Positions 24,803 through 33,933 of a stretch of DNA of 64,000 nucleotides are shown piece after piece (positions within the stretch are counted from its first letter, which is position 1; every line of letters begins with the position of its first letter). Below the pieces are notes generated by a model. That model saw only the letters and a list, made by a program, of their open reading frames with translations, did no database searches and was not told where the DNA came from. The DNA comes from Gammaproteobacteria bacterium. Lineage in GTDB: Bacteria > Pseudomonadota > Gammaproteobacteria > Pseudomonadales > Pseudomonadaceae. Where the stretch lies: the NCBI GenBank assembly GCA_903970465.1, contig CAJCIO010000179.1:33126-97125 (forward strand). Reading direction: 5' to 3'. A program made the position numbers and the translations under genes.

Positions 24803-25289
24803 AATTGACCTGCAGCGGGCCAGCCAGAGCGCTGGCCCCAGCGACGCCGACTTTCGCCAATGGTGCGAATTGGCCCTGCGCCAGCGCAAAGGCGACTCCG
24901 AGCTGACCATTCGCCTGGTCGACGAAGCCGAAGGCCGCGAGCTGAACCATACCTATCGGCACAAGGATTACGCTACCAACGTCCTCTCCTTCCCGGCTGA
25001 CGTCCCCGACGACATGCTCGATATTCCGCTGCTCGGCGATCTGGTCATCTGTGTCCCGGTGGTCGAACGCGAGACTCAAGAGCAAGGCAAGGCGCTGGAA
25101 AGCCACTGGGCTCATCTGGTGATTCATGGCTGTCTGCATTTACTCGGCTACGATCATATTGATGATGACGAAGCCGACGAGATGGAAGCACTGGAACGGA
25201 CGTTGCTTGCAGAACTGGGTCATCCGGACCCTTATGCCGATGACGAAGACGATTTCCCTACCCACGTAACGACAAAGGAACACGAGTAA
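24795..25289 (+). CDS. ybeY: Endoribonuclease YbeY (rRNA maturation factor)
   Basis: 164 residues from the ATG at 24795, overlapping the end of phoH by 8 bases; the longer upstream frame is a shadow of phoH. The zinc site is visible as HLVIHGCLHLLGYDH (about residues 110-124), and NVLSFP before it is typical. YbeY acts in 16S rRNA 3'-end maturation and ribosome quality control together with PhoH and CorC-family proteins. An acidic tail (DPYADDEDDFPT) follows the catalytic part. Confidence 0.94.
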   Translation: MVEIDLQRASQSAGPSDADFRQWCELALRQRKGDSELTIRLVDEAEGRELNHTYRHKDYATNVLSFPADVPDDMLDIPLLGDLVICVPVVERETQEQGKALESHWAHLVIHGCLHLLGYDHIDDDEADEMEALERTLLAELGHPDPYADDEDDFPTHVTTKEHE

Positions 25290-25294
25290 GCGCC

Positions 25295-26140
25295 ATGAGC
25301 GAAGACCGATCGAGCAACGGGCAAAAGTCCTGGCTGGGTAAACTCACCCAAGCTTTTGCCCATGAGCCGAAAAACCGCCAAGAGCTCCTCGAGCTGTTGC
25401 GCGAGGCGCACCAGAACAAGCTGCTGGACAGCGAAGCGCTGACTATCGTCGAAGGCGCCATCCAGGTCGCCGACCTGCAAGTACGCGACATCATGGTGCC
25501 GCGCTCGCAAGTCATGAGCATCCGCGCCACGCAGACCCCGCGCGAATTCCTCCCGGCCGTCATCGACGCAGCCCACTCGCGCTATCCGGTCATTGGCGAA
25601 AGCCACGACGAAGTCCTCGGCGTGTTGCTGGCCAAGGACCTGTTGCCGTTGATCCTCAAGGAAAACGGCGACACCTTCAACATCAAGGATCTGCTGCGCC
25701 CGGCTACGTTCGTGCCGGAGTCCAAGCGCCTCAATGTGCTGCTGCGCGAGTTCCGCGCCAACCATAACCACATGGCCATCGTCATCGACGAATACGGCGG
25801 TGTGGCCGGCCTGGTGACCATTGAAGACGTGCTCGAGCAGATCGTCGGCGATATCGAAGACGAGCACGATGTCGAAGAAGACAGCTACATCAAGCCGCTG
25901 CCCAGCGGTGACTTCCTGATCAAGGCGCTGACGCCGATCGAGAATTTCAACGAGTTCTTCGATACCGAGTTCTCCGACGATGAATTCGACACCGTCGGCG
26001 GCCTGGTCATGAGCGCCTTCGGCCATCTGCCCAAGCGCAACGAGACCACCGAAATCGGCAACTATCGCTTCCGCATCCTCAATGCTGACAGCCGCCGCAT
26101 TCACTTGCTGCGGATCTCCCCTCTCTCTCGCCAGGTTTGA
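25295..26140 (+). CDS. corC: HlyC/CorC-family CBS-domain protein
   Basis: 281 residues: a short N-terminal segment, two CBS domains (about 70-190; DIMVPRSQVMSI, IDEYGGVAGLVTIEDVLEQI) and a C-terminal CorC_HlyC domain (about 195-281, FDTVGGLVMSAFGHLPK). No membrane DUF21 domain, so this is the soluble YbeX type. Linked to Mg/Co efflux and, in E. coli, to ribosome function with ybeY. Starts 5 bases after ybeY. Confidence 0.93.
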   Translation: MSEDRSSNGQKSWLGKLTQAFAHEPKNRQELLELLREAHQNKLLDSEALTIVEGAIQVADLQVRDIMVPRSQVMSIRATQTPREFLPAVIDAAHSRYPVIGESHDEVLGVLLAKDLLPLILKENGDTFNIKDLLRPATFVPESKRLNVLLREFRANHNHMAIVIDEYGGVAGLVTIEDVLEQIVGDIEDEHDVEEDSYIKPLPSGDFLIKALTPIENFNEFFDTEFSDDEFDTVGGLVMSAFGHLPKRNETTEIGNYRFRILNADSRRIHLLRISPLSRQV

Positions 26141-26152
26141 CCCTTAAGGATC

Positions 26153-27679
26153 ATGATGCGCTGGATCACCCGTCCCGGCTGGCCCGGTAACCTGCTGGCC
26201 GTGGTGGCCGGCGCCCTGACCACTCTGGCCCTGGCGCCCTACGATATCTGGCCACTGGCCCTGGTATCGCTGGCGATGCTCTACCTCGGTTTGCGCGACC
26301 TCTCCCCGCGCCAGGCGCTGGGTCGCGGCTGGTGCTATGGCTTCGGTATTTTTGGCGCCGGCACCAGCTGGATCTACGTCAGCATCCATAACTTCGGCGG
26401 CGCTTCGGTGCTGCTGGCTGGTTTTCTGATGCTGTTGTTCTGCGCGGCGGTGGCCTGGTTCTTCGCCCTGCCGACCTGGTTGTGGGCGCGCTGGCTGCGT
26501 CGCAACGAAGCCCCATTGGCAGATGCCCTGGCCTTCGCCGCGCTGTGGATGGCGCAGGAAGCCTTCCGTGGCTGGTTCCTGACCGGCTTTCCGTGGATGT
26601 ATTCGGGCTACAGCCAGCTCGACGGGCCGCTGGCCGGACTTGCCCCGGTGGGTGGCGTGTGGCTGATTTCCTTTGTCCTGGCCTTGAGCGCGGCGTTGCT
26701 GTGCAATCTGCCAGGACAACGCCTGCGTCAGCGCAAAGCCTTCATGGCAGCAGGCGTGGTGTTGCTGGTGGCGCCTTGGGCGGCAGGTTTGGCACTCAAG
26801 AGTCATGCCTGGACCCAGCCGGCTGGCGCGCCGCTGAGCATCGCCGCCGTGCAAGGCAACATCGAGCAGGAAATGAAGTGGGACCCGGAGCAGGTCAATG
26901 CGCAGCTGGCCTTGTATCGCGACATGACCTTCACTGCTCGCCGCACTGACCTGGTGATCTGGCCGGAGACCGCCGTGCCGATCCTGCTGGATCAAGCCAC
27001 GGGCTATCTGGCCATGATGGGCAAGTTCGCCGCCGAGAGAAACGCTGCGCTGATCACCGGCGTGCCGATTCGCCAGGAATCCAATGGCGAGCGGCGCTTC
27101 TACAACGGCATCACGGTGACCGGCGATGGCGAAGGCACTTACCTCAAGCAAAAACTGGTGCCATTCGGTGAATACGTGCCGTTGCAGGACCTGCTGCGTG
27201 GGCTGATCAGCTTCTTCGACCTGCCCATGTCGGACTTCGCCCGAGGCGCGAGCGATCAGACCTTGCTGCGCGCCAAGGGTTACTCGATCGCGACGTTCAT
27301 CTGCTATGAAGTGGTCTATCCGGAGTTTGCCGCCGGCCAGTCGGCCCGCAGCGATCTGCTGCTGACCATCAGCAACGACACCTGGTTCGGCACCTCGATC
27401 GGCCCGCTGCAGCACTTGCAGATGGCCCAGATGCGCGCCCTGGAAGCCGGCCGCTGGATGATCCGCGCCACCAACAATGGCGTGACTGCGCTGATCGACC
27501 CGCACGGGCAGATCACGGAACAGATCCCGCAGTTCAAGCAAGGCATCATGTACGGCGAAGTCACACCAATGCAGGGGCTGACGCCGTATCTGCGCTGGAA
27601 GTCCTGGCCGATGCTGTTCGTCTGCCTGGCACTGTTTGGCTGGGCGCTGCTGGCTTCGCGGATGGCCAAGACGGTTTGA
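26153..27679 (+). CDS. lnt: Apolipoprotein N-acyltransferase
   Basis: Adds the third acyl chain to lipoproteins in the inner membrane. 508 residues (ATG at 26153 or 26156). N-terminal six or so hydrophobic helices (about 1-200), then the nitrilase domain: Glu in VIWPETAVPILL, Lys in KQKLVPFGEYVPL, and Cys in IATFICYEVVYPE, the three catalytic residues of the family. A last membrane helix ends MAKTV. Position after corC is the standard one. Confidence 0.95.
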   Translation: MMRWITRPGWPGNLLAVVAGALTTLALAPYDIWPLALVSLAMLYLGLRDLSPRQALGRGWCYGFGIFGAGTSWIYVSIHNFGGASVLLAGFLMLLFCAAVAWFFALPTWLWARWLRRNEAPLADALAFAALWMAQEAFRGWFLTGFPWMYSGYSQLDGPLAGLAPVGGVWLISFVLALSAALLCNLPGQRLRQRKAFMAAGVVLLVAPWAAGLALKSHAWTQPAGAPLSIAAVQGNIEQEMKWDPEQVNAQLALYRDMTFTARRTDLVIWPETAVPILLDQATGYLAMMGKFAAERNAALITGVPIRQESNGERRFYNGITVTGDGEGTYLKQKLVPFGEYVPLQDLLRGLISFFDLPMSDFARGASDQTLLRAKGYSIATFICYEVVYPEFAAGQSARSDLLLTISNDTWFGTSIGPLQHLQMAQMRALEAGRWMIRATNNGVTALIDPHGQITEQIPQFKQGIMYGEVTPMQGLTPYLRWKSWPMLFVCLALFGWALLASRMAKTV

Positions 27680-27695
27680 GGCCTCGCGTCAGACC

Positions 27696-27768
27696 TTGTG
27701 GGAGCCCAGTAAGCGGCCAACACTCACATCGAGTGCACCGCTTCGTGGGCAGCGCCCGCTCCCGCAGG
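27696..27768. repeat. REP pair downstream of lnt
   Basis: TTGTGGGAGCCC (from 27696) and the inverted GGGCAGCGCCCGCTCCCGCA (about 27747-27766). Lies between the convergent lnt and YdcF genes. Confidence 0.65.
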
Positions 27769-27778
27769 TATGGCGTAC

Positions 27779-28543
27779 CTACCGGTAGAAAAGCCGATAC
27801 CCCACCGCCCCCACCGCCTCGTTGAGCAACTGCGCGTTGCGCCAGAACGCTCGACTTTCTGGCAACCAGCCGCCCAGCGGAGTGTTCTGATCCACGCCCA
27901 TGAACCCTACCGGGCCGGCCACCACGGTCAGCCCGGCGTGCTCGAAACTCCATACCGCTCGCGGCATATGCCATGCCTGGGTGACCACTACGACCCGCTG
28001 GATACCATCGGCCTTGAGCATCCGCGCACTGAATTGGGCATTTTCCCAAGTCGTGCGGCTTGCCTCTTCCTGCCAGCGCGCGGTGACGCCAAAATCATCG
28101 CGCAGCGACTGCGCCATGATCCACGCTTCTGACGGCGGCGTCCCGTAGTGCAAGCCGCCGGAGGTCAGCACCGGCAAGCCCGAGGCCTTGGCCAGCCGCG
28201 CGGCAAAGCGCACGCGCTCCAGCGCCAGGCCGGTGGATTGATCCACGCCGCCCCAGGCCGGATCGCCGCGCTCGCGCCCAGCCCCCAGGATAACGATGGC
28301 ATCAGCGCGCTGCGCCAGGGTGGCCCACTGATCCAGCGCCAGCGGCGGCTGGCTTTCCATCCAGCGGGCTACCTGCAACGTGACCACCGGCAAGCTCATC
28401 AGCCACAAGCCGCCCAGGCCGAGCACGAAGCAGCCGGTGGCCAGCCGCGGCCGGGAGCGACGCCAGCACCAGGCAAGCAGCAACAGCAGGAAAAGAATTC
28501 CCGGCGGCATGAGCAATTGTTTGAGGATGAAACGAAGCGGCAT
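27779..28543 (-). CDS. YdcF family (DUF218) membrane protein
   Basis: 254 residues with a GGGAG ribosome-binding site before the ATG. Two N-terminal hydrophobic helices (about 10-60) are followed by the DUF218 domain: DAIVILGAGRERG (about 90), PVLTSGG, and VVVTQAWHMPRAVWSFEHAG near residue 185. Same family as E. coli ElyC and YdcF; ElyC affects envelope polysaccharide use. The substrate is unknown. It faces lnt. Confidence 0.88.
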   Translation of the reverse strand: MPLRFILKQLLMPPGILFLLLLLAWCWRRSRPRLATGCFVLGLGGLWLMSLPVVTLQVARWMESQPPLALDQWATLAQRADAIVILGAGRERGDPAWGGVDQSTGLALERVRFAARLAKASGLPVLTSGGLHYGTPPSEAWIMAQSLRDDFGVTARWQEEASRTTWENAQFSARMLKADGIQRVVVVTQAWHMPRAVWSFEHAGLTVVAGPVGFMGVDQNTPLGGWLPESRAFWRNAQLLNEAVGAVGYRLFYR

Positions 28544-28624
28544 GGGGCATCTCCCTGAAAGATGCCGGGCAGCCTAAGGGCTTGCGTAAGTTTGGACAAC
28601 TGCTGGCGGATGCAACGCCTGAAC

Positions 28625-28713
28625 CGGCCTCTTCGCGAGCAAGCTTTGCTCCCACAGCGCTAGCCGATCTTGAGTCGTACACCAGTGAGAGCAAGGCTTG
28701 CCCGCGAAAGAGC
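28625..28713. repeat. REPIN between the YdcF and 102-aa genes
   Basis: GGCCTCTTCGCGAGCAAGCT (from 28626) and inverted AGAGCAAGGCTTGCCCGCGA (about 28688-28707) with about 40 bases between. Confidence 0.8.
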
Positions 28714-28734
28714 CATCAGCCTGCCCCGCATCAT

Positions 28735-29043
28735 TCAGAAAACGCGTGTTCGGGGCGGTGTCTTGCGCTTGCGCTTGTCCTTGAGCCACACCACATTGGT
28801 GATGGGCTGCACGGGCGCGGGGTCGATGTCCGCGCAATCGGCGTGCACTCCCGTACCGCTCAGTTGCAGGTAAGCGTTGATCCAATCGAATTCGGCGCGG
28901 GACAGCCCGCGCAGCTCGAGCTCCCGAGGCTCCTCGTTACGCAGTCGAACCGCCGTGCGGGCCACATCCAGCGCCAACCCGAGACGATCGATAAGACGCT
29001 CACACAGCTCCGGCTTCATTGCTTTCAGATGCGAATCTACCAT
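28735..29043 (-). CDS. Conserved hypothetical protein, 102 aa
   Basis: MVDSHLKAMKPELCERLIDR start with AGGTGA upstream. Helical and acidic N-terminal two thirds (ERLIDRLGLALDVARTAVRL...), then a basic C-terminal tail with WLKDKRKRKTPPRTRVF. No domain recognised and no signal peptide, so it is probably cytosolic; the tail could contact nucleic acid. P. aeruginosa has a hypothetical gene at the same place, divergent from leuS. Confidence 0.72.
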   Translation of the reverse strand: MVDSHLKAMKPELCERLIDRLGLALDVARTAVRLRNEEPRELELRGLSRAEFDWINAYLQLSGTGVHADCADIDPAPVQPITNVVWLKDKRKRKTPPRTRVF

Positions 29044-29190
29044 CCGTTCACCTCATTGCAGACATGACTGACTCCCCAGTCACAAGCTTAGCGTCACCTG
29101 CGAAACCAGCCTTGTGCCGCGACCAACGGAAGGTGCCGCGCAATCAGCGTTTCCCTCAATAAGGGGGGGTCATGTATGCTACGGCGTTTA

Positions 29191-29196
29191 TATAAT
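29191..29196 (+). promoter_or_regulatory. Putative -10 box of leuS
   Basis: Perfect TATAAT 76 bases before the leuS ATG, in an otherwise non-coding leader. The -35 is not clear. Its presence supports the downstream start for leuS. Confidence 0.45.
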
Positions 29197-29271
29197 CGAC
29201 ACTGCAATGCCGGCCGCTGTGTCTCTTTGGCAGCCTGGACAAGGTCATCCATTTCTCAGCAAAAAGTAGCC

Positions 29272-31878
29272 ATGCACGAACTCTATCAGCCCCGCGAAAT
29301 CGAAGCCGCCGCCCAGACCTTCTGGGACGAGCAAAAGTCCTTTGAAGTCAGTGAACAGCCAGGCAAGGAGACCTTCTACTGCCTGTCGATGTTCCCTTAC
29401 CCCAGCGGCAAGCTACATATGGGGCACGTGCGCAACTACACCATCGGCGACGTGATCTCCCGCTATCAGCGCATGCTCGGCAAGAACGTTCTGCAGCCCA
29501 TGGGCTGGGACGCCTTCGGCATGCCGGCGGAAAACGCCGCGATGAAGAACAACGTCGCGCCGGCCAAATGGACCTACGAAAACATCGCCTACATGAAAAC
29601 CCAGCTGCGCAGCCTGGGCCTGGCGGTGGACTGGTCGCGCGAAGTCACCACCTGCAAGCCCGATTACTACCGTTGGGAGCAGTGGCTGTTCACCCGCCTG
29701 TTCGAAAAAGGCGTGATCTACCGCAAGAACGGCACCGTCAACTGGGACCCGGTCGACCAGACCGTCCTGGCCAACGAGCAAGTGATCGACGGCCGCGGCT
29801 GGCGTTCCGGCGCGGTGATCGAAAAGCGCGAAATCCCGATGTACTACTTCAAGATCACCGCTTATGCGGATGAACTGCTGTCGAGCCTCGATGATCTGCC
29901 GGGCTGGCCTGAACAGGTCAAGACCATGCAGCGCAACTGGATCGGCAAGTCCAAGGGCATGGAGGTGCAGTTCCCGTACCATGAGGCCAGCATCGGCGAA
30001 GCCGGCACGTTGAAGGTCTTCACCACGCGCGCCGACACACTGATGGGCGCTACCTACGTGGCTGTAGCCGCCGAGCACCCGCTGGCCACCCTGGCAGCGG
30101 TCAACAATCCTGAGCTGCAAGCGTTCATCCATGAATGCAAGAGCGGCAGCGTCGCCGAAGCCGACGTCGCCACCCAGGAGAAAAAGGGCCTGCCTACCTC
30201 GCTGTTCGTCGAACACCCGCTGACCGGTGAAAAACTGCCGGTGTGGGTCGCCAACTACGTGCTGATGCACTATGGCGACGGTGCTGTGATGGCTGTCCCG
30301 GCCCACGACGAGCGCGATTTCGAATTCGCGGTCAAATACAACCTGCCGATCAAGCCCGTCGTGCGCACCAGCGTTGGCGACCTGACTCCGGCACCGTGGA
30401 TGGCGGCCTACAACGAACACGGCACGCTGATCAACTCCGGCGAGTTCGACGGCCTGGACTTCGAAGGCGCATTCGATGCCATCGAAGTCGCCCTGATCAA
30501 GAAGAACCTCGGCGCCTCGCGCACCCAGTTCCGCCTGCGCGACTGGGGCATAAGCCGCCAACGCTACTGGGGCTGCCCGATCCCGATCATCCACTGCGAC
30601 GCTTGCGGTGACGTGCCGGTGCCGGAAGACCAGTTGCCTGTGGTGCTGCCCGAAGACGTGGTGCCGGACGGCGCCGGCTCTCCCTTGGCGCGGATGCCCG
30701 AGTTCTATGAGTGCAGCTGCCCGAAATGCGGCGCACCGGCCAAGCGTGAAACCGACACCATGGACACCTTTGTCGAGTCGTCCTGGTACTACGCTCGCTA
30801 CGCCTCGCCTCACTATGAAGGCGGCCTGGTGGAAAAATCCGCAGCCGATCACTGGTTGCCGGTGGATCAGTACATCGGCGGCATCGAACACGCCATTCTG
30901 CACCTGCTCTACGCGCGCTTCTTCCACAAGCTGATGCGTGACGAAGGCTTGGTGAATTCCGACGAGCCGTTCAAGAACCTGCTGACCCAAGGCATGGTGA
31001 TCGCCGACACCTACTATCGTCGCGAAGCCAATGGTGCCTACACCTGGTTCAACCCGGCCGACGTCGAACTCGAACGCGACAGCAAAGCCAAGGTAATCAG
31101 CGCCAAGCTCAAGACTGACGGTCTGCCGGTGGAAATCGGTGGCACCGAGAAGATGGCCAAGTCGAAAAACAACGGCGTCGACCCACAATCGATGATCGAT
31201 CAGTACGGCGCCGATACCTGCCGCCTGTTCATGATGTTTGCCTCGCCACCTGACATGAGCGCGGAGTGGTCCGACTCTGGCGTCGAAGGCTCGCACCGCT
31301 TCCTCAAGCGCGTCTGGCGCCTGGCCCAGGCGCATGTCGGCCAAGGCTTGCCGAGCAAGCTCGACGTAGCGGCACTGAATGACGACCAAAAGGCGATACG
31401 CCGGGCCATCCACCTGGCCATCAAGCATGCCAGCCAGGACGTCGGCCAGCACCACAAATTCAACACTGCCATCGCTCAAGTGATGACGCTGATGAACGTG
31501 CTGGAGAAGGCCCCGAACGCCAGCGTTCAGGACCGCGCGCTGGTGCAGGAAGGCCTGGAAACGGTCACTCTGCTGTTGGCGCCGATTACCCCGCACATCA
31601 GCCACGAGCTCTGGCAGCGACTGGGGCACAGCCAACCGGTGATCGATGCCGGCTGGCCGACGCTGGATGACAGCGCCCTGGTGCAGGACACCCTTACCCT
31701 GGTGATTCAGGTCAACGGCAAGCTGCGCGGCCAGATCGACATGCCGGCCAGCGCCAGCCGAGAAGAAATCGAAGCCGAGGCGCGTAGCAACGACAACGTA
31801 CTGCGCTTCATCGACGGTCTGACGATCCGCAAGGTCATCGTCGTGCCGGGTAAATTGGTCAATATCGTCGCCAGCTGA
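29272..31878 (+). CDS. leuS: Leucyl-tRNA synthetase
   Basis: 868 residues from the ATG at 29272 (MHELYQPREIEAAAQTFWDE); an upstream in-frame ATG at 29176 precedes a -10-like box and lacks conservation. Class I signatures: PYPSGKLHMGHVRNYTIGD (HIGH) near residue 45 and the KMSKS loop as EKMAKSKNNG near residue 625. The editing (CP1) domain with TTRADTLMGATYVA lies in between, and a zinc-ribbon-like CDACGD...CSCPKC is in the insertion. It heads leuS-lptE-holA, the normal proteobacterial order. Confidence 0.97.
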   Translation: MHELYQPREIEAAAQTFWDEQKSFEVSEQPGKETFYCLSMFPYPSGKLHMGHVRNYTIGDVISRYQRMLGKNVLQPMGWDAFGMPAENAAMKNNVAPAKWTYENIAYMKTQLRSLGLAVDWSREVTTCKPDYYRWEQWLFTRLFEKGVIYRKNGTVNWDPVDQTVLANEQVIDGRGWRSGAVIEKREIPMYYFKITAYADELLSSLDDLPGWPEQVKTMQRNWIGKSKGMEVQFPYHEASIGEAGTLKVFTTRADTLMGATYVAVAAEHPLATLAAVNNPELQAFIHECKSGSVAEADVATQEKKGLPTSLFVEHPLTGEKLPVWVANYVLMHYGDGAVMAVPAHDERDFEFAVKYNLPIKPVVRTSVGDLTPAPWMAAYNEHGTLINSGEFDGLDFEGAFDAIEVALIKKNLGASRTQFRLRDWGISRQRYWGCPIPIIHCDACGDVPVPEDQLPVVLPEDVVPDGAGSPLARMPEFYECSCPKCGAPAKRETDTMDTFVESSWYYARYASPHYEGGLVEKSAADHWLPVDQYIGGIEHAILHLLYARFFHKLMRDEGLVNSDEPFKNLLTQGMVIADTYYRREANGAYTWFNPADVELERDSKAKVISAKLKTDGLPVEIGGTEKMAKSKNNGVDPQSMIDQYGADTCRLFMMFASPPDMSAEWSDSGVEGSHRFLKRVWRLAQAHVGQGLPSKLDVAALNDDQKAIRRAIHLAIKHASQDVGQHHKFNTAIAQVMTLMNVLEKAPNASVQDRALVQEGLETVTLLLAPITPHISHELWQRLGHSQPVIDAGWPTLDDSALVQDTLTLVIQVNGKLRGQIDMPASASREEIEAEARSNDNVLRFIDGLTIRKVIVVPGKLVNIVAS

Positions 31879-31953
31879 TTGGATCGCTCGCTCGGAGCCA
31901 CTCCGGGCGTCTCTCACAGAGTCGGCTCACAAGGTTTGAAGGGAGCAATAACA

Positions 31954-32559
31954 ATGATCAAACGCAATCTGCTGGTAATAGGTCTGGCCGTAGCGCTGAG
32001 CGCCTGTGGTTTCCAGCTGCGCGGCACGGGCACCACGAAAATAGCCCTGACCGATATCAGCGTCACCGCCCGTGATGCATACGGCTACACCATCAAAGAG
32101 CTGACTCGCAGCCTTGAGCAAAGCGGCGTCAAGGTTCACTCTGGCGCACCGTATCAGTTGAATCTGGTCAACGAAGCCGAGACTCAGCGCACCACTAGCT
32201 TCACCAGCTCGGCACGCTCTGCTGAATACGAGCTGACCACCACGGTCAACTATCAGCTGATCGGCCACGAGAAGCGTGTGCTGCTGGAAGACAGCGTCGA
32301 AGTGAACAGCTCCGTCAACCACGACGGCAGCAACCTGGCCGGCTCACAAAGTGCTACCGACCAGGTACGTGGCGAAATGCGTCGCCAGTTGGTCCAGAAC
32401 CTGATGCTGCGCCTGCAGCAGATGACGCCTGAACGACTCGACGCGCTGCAGGCGAAAGCCGACGCCCGCGCCAAGGCCGAGCAGGACGCCGCCGACGAAG
32501 CCAAACGCATCGAAGACGCTACCCCGCAGCAATCGCCGCTCGAAGTGCCAGCGAAGTAA
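31954..32559 (+). CDS. lptE: LPS-assembly lipoprotein LptE
   Basis: 201 residues from the ATG at 31954. Lipobox ALSACGFQLRG with acylated Cys near residue 19; the CGFxLRG opening is the LptE hallmark. LptE plugs the LptD barrel and helps deliver LPS to the outer membrane. The C-terminal 45 residues are rich in Ala, Lys, Glu and Asp (ALQAKADARAKAEQDA) and look like a charged helix beyond the LptE fold. Lies between leuS and holA. Confidence 0.94.
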   Translation: MIKRNLLVIGLAVALSACGFQLRGTGTTKIALTDISVTARDAYGYTIKELTRSLEQSGVKVHSGAPYQLNLVNEAETQRTTSFTSSARSAEYELTTTVNYQLIGHEKRVLLEDSVEVNSSVNHDGSNLAGSQSATDQVRGEMRRQLVQNLMLRLQQMTPERLDALQAKADARAKAEQDAADEAKRIEDATPQQSPLEVPAK

Positions 32560-32619
32560 TCGGCTTGGGGAGCCTTGAATTCACGTCCGAATTCAGCGCT
32601 CCCCACCGAATCATTGCCG

Positions 32620-33657
32620 ATGAAACTTGCCCCTGCCCAACTCGCCAAACACCTGCAAGGTAGCCTCGCGCCCGTCTACGTAATCAGCGGCGACGATCCG
32701 CTGCTCGCTCAAGAGGCCGCGGACGCCATTCGCCTGGCTGCACGCCAGCAAGGCTTCGATGAACGCCAGGTCTTCAGCGCCGACGCCAATTTCGATTGGG
32801 GCACGCTGCTGCAAGCCGGTGCCAGCCTGTCGCTGTTCGCCCAGCGCCGCCTGCTGGAGCTGCGCCTGCCCTCCGGCAAGCCGGGTGACAAGGGCGCCGC
32901 GGCATTGATCGAGTATTGCGCGCGGCCGGCCGAGGACACCCTACTGCTGATCAGCCTGCCCAAGCTCGATGGCAGTGCACAGAAAACCAAATGGGGCAAG
33001 GCGCTGGTCGAGGGGCAGAGCACGCAGTTCGTGCAGATCTGGCCTATCGATGCCGCGCAGTTGCCGCAGTGGATTCGCCAACGCCTGTCTCAGGCCGGCC
33101 TGGCGGCTCATCCCGATGCCATCGAGCTGATTGCCGCTCGGGTCGAGGGCAACCTGCTGGCCGCCGCCCAGGAGATCGAAAAGCTCAAGCTGCTGGCCGA
33201 TGGTCAGCAGATCAGCCTCGAGACCGTTCAAGGCGCCGTGGCCGATAGCGCGCGCTATGACGTGTTCGGCCTGGTGGACGCCGTGCTCAACGGCGAGCCG
33301 ACGCATGCCCTGCGCATGCTTGAGGGCCTGCGTGGTGAAGGGGTCGAGCCACCGGTGATTCTGTGGGCCCTGGCCCGTGAATTGCGGGTGCTGACCGGTC
33401 TGGCATTGCAGTACAGCCAGGGGGTGCCGCTGGACAAGGCCTTCAGCCAGGCTCGTCCGCCGATCTGGGACAAACGCAAGCCGCTGATGAGCAAGGCACT
33501 GCAACGTTATTCGGCGAGCCGCTGGGCGCAGCTGCTGCAGGATGCACAACGCATCGACGCGCAGATCAAGGGCCAGGCGCCCGGCTCGACCTGGGTCAGC
33601 CTGTCACGCCTGACACTGCTGATGGCAGGACAACGCTTGTCACTGCCGGCCGATTGA
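32620..33657 (+). CDS. holA: DNA polymerase III subunit delta
   Basis: 345 residues. The start is taken as the ATG at 32620 (MKLAPAQLAKHLQGSLAPVY); a start 45 bases earlier is in-frame but not conserved. Sections YVISGDDPLLAQEAADAIR, RLLELRLPSGKPG and RPPIWDKRKPL are typical of delta, the clamp-loader wrench that opens the beta ring. Third gene of leuS-lptE-holA. Confidence 0.94.
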   Translation: MKLAPAQLAKHLQGSLAPVYVISGDDPLLAQEAADAIRLAARQQGFDERQVFSADANFDWGTLLQAGASLSLFAQRRLLELRLPSGKPGDKGAAALIEYCARPAEDTLLLISLPKLDGSAQKTKWGKALVEGQSTQFVQIWPIDAAQLPQWIRQRLSQAGLAAHPDAIELIAARVEGNLLAAAQEIEKLKLLADGQQISLETVQGAVADSARYDVFGLVDAVLNGEPTHALRMLEGLRGEGVEPPVILWALARELRVLTGLALQYSQGVPLDKAFSQARPPIWDKRKPLMSKALQRYSASRWAQLLQDAQRIDAQIKGQAPGSTWVSLSRLTLLMAGQRLSLPAD

Positions 33658-33681
33658 CCTGCACGCCGATTGACTTATGAT
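33654..33681 (+). promoter_or_regulatory. Putative sigma-70 promoter of arfA
   Basis: TTGACC (33654-33659), a 16-base spacer and TATGAT (33676-33681), ending 26 bases before the arfA ATG. The -35 overlaps the holA stop codon. It would give arfA its own transcript. Confidence 0.5.
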
Positions 33682-33706
33682 AGAGCTCTGTTCCAAGGAG
33701 TCGCTC

Positions 33707-33871
33707 ATGAGCCACAAAACCGGCAAGACCCGCCCGAACAAAGCCAAATCCATCGTCGCCCAGCCCTTGTTCCGCAGCCGCCAGGAACCCGCAGGCAAAG
33801 GCAAAGGCAGCTACCGCCGCGAAGCCTTCCAATCGAGAGATTGGGAGGCTTCCTACTTTTTGGCCGCCTGA
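33707..33871 (+). CDS. arfA: Alternative ribosome-rescue factor ArfA
   Basis: 54 residues, AAGGAG 6 bases before the ATG. A basic peptide with the family pattern PLFRSRQEPAGKGKGSYRR followed by RDWEASYFLAA; E. coli ArfA has the matching PLFR...KGKGSY and NWEA blocks. ArfA recruits RF2 to ribosomes stalled on mRNA without a stop codon, as a backup to tmRNA. The reading frame contains a strong terminator hairpin from residue 39 onward (listed separately), so most transcripts should end before the stop. This reproduces the known regulation in which tmRNA tags and destroys ArfA unless tmRNA is failing. Confidence 0.88.
   Translation: MSHKTGKTRPNKAKSIVAQPLFRSRQEPAGKGKGSYRREAFQSRDWEASYFLAA
33821..33861 (+). 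terminator. Intrinsic terminator inside the arfA reading frame
   Basis: GAAGCCTTCCAATC (33821-33834) pairs with GATTGGGAGGCTTC (33839-33852) over 14 positions with one G-U and a GAGA loop, followed by CTAC and five T (33857-33861). The stop codon is at 33869-33871, so RNA ending in the T-tract stops within codons 51-52, before any stop codon. Stem length and T-tract make termination very likely. Confidence 0.85.
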
Positions 33872-33933
33872 GCCCGCTACACCCGCAGGCATGATATGGT
33901 CGCGGTCTGACTAGAAAAAATCTGGACCCCTGC

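Noticed and set aside
29413..31917. Long leftward open frame (834 codons) opposite leuS
   Set aside because: It is an antisense shadow caused by the strong third-position GC bias of leuS; composition is Val/His/Arg-rich and shows no domain.
31879..31953. Upstream start for lptE at 31879
   Set aside because: It would place 25 hydrophilic residues before the signal peptide and lipobox; the ATG at 31954 gives a normal lipoprotein.
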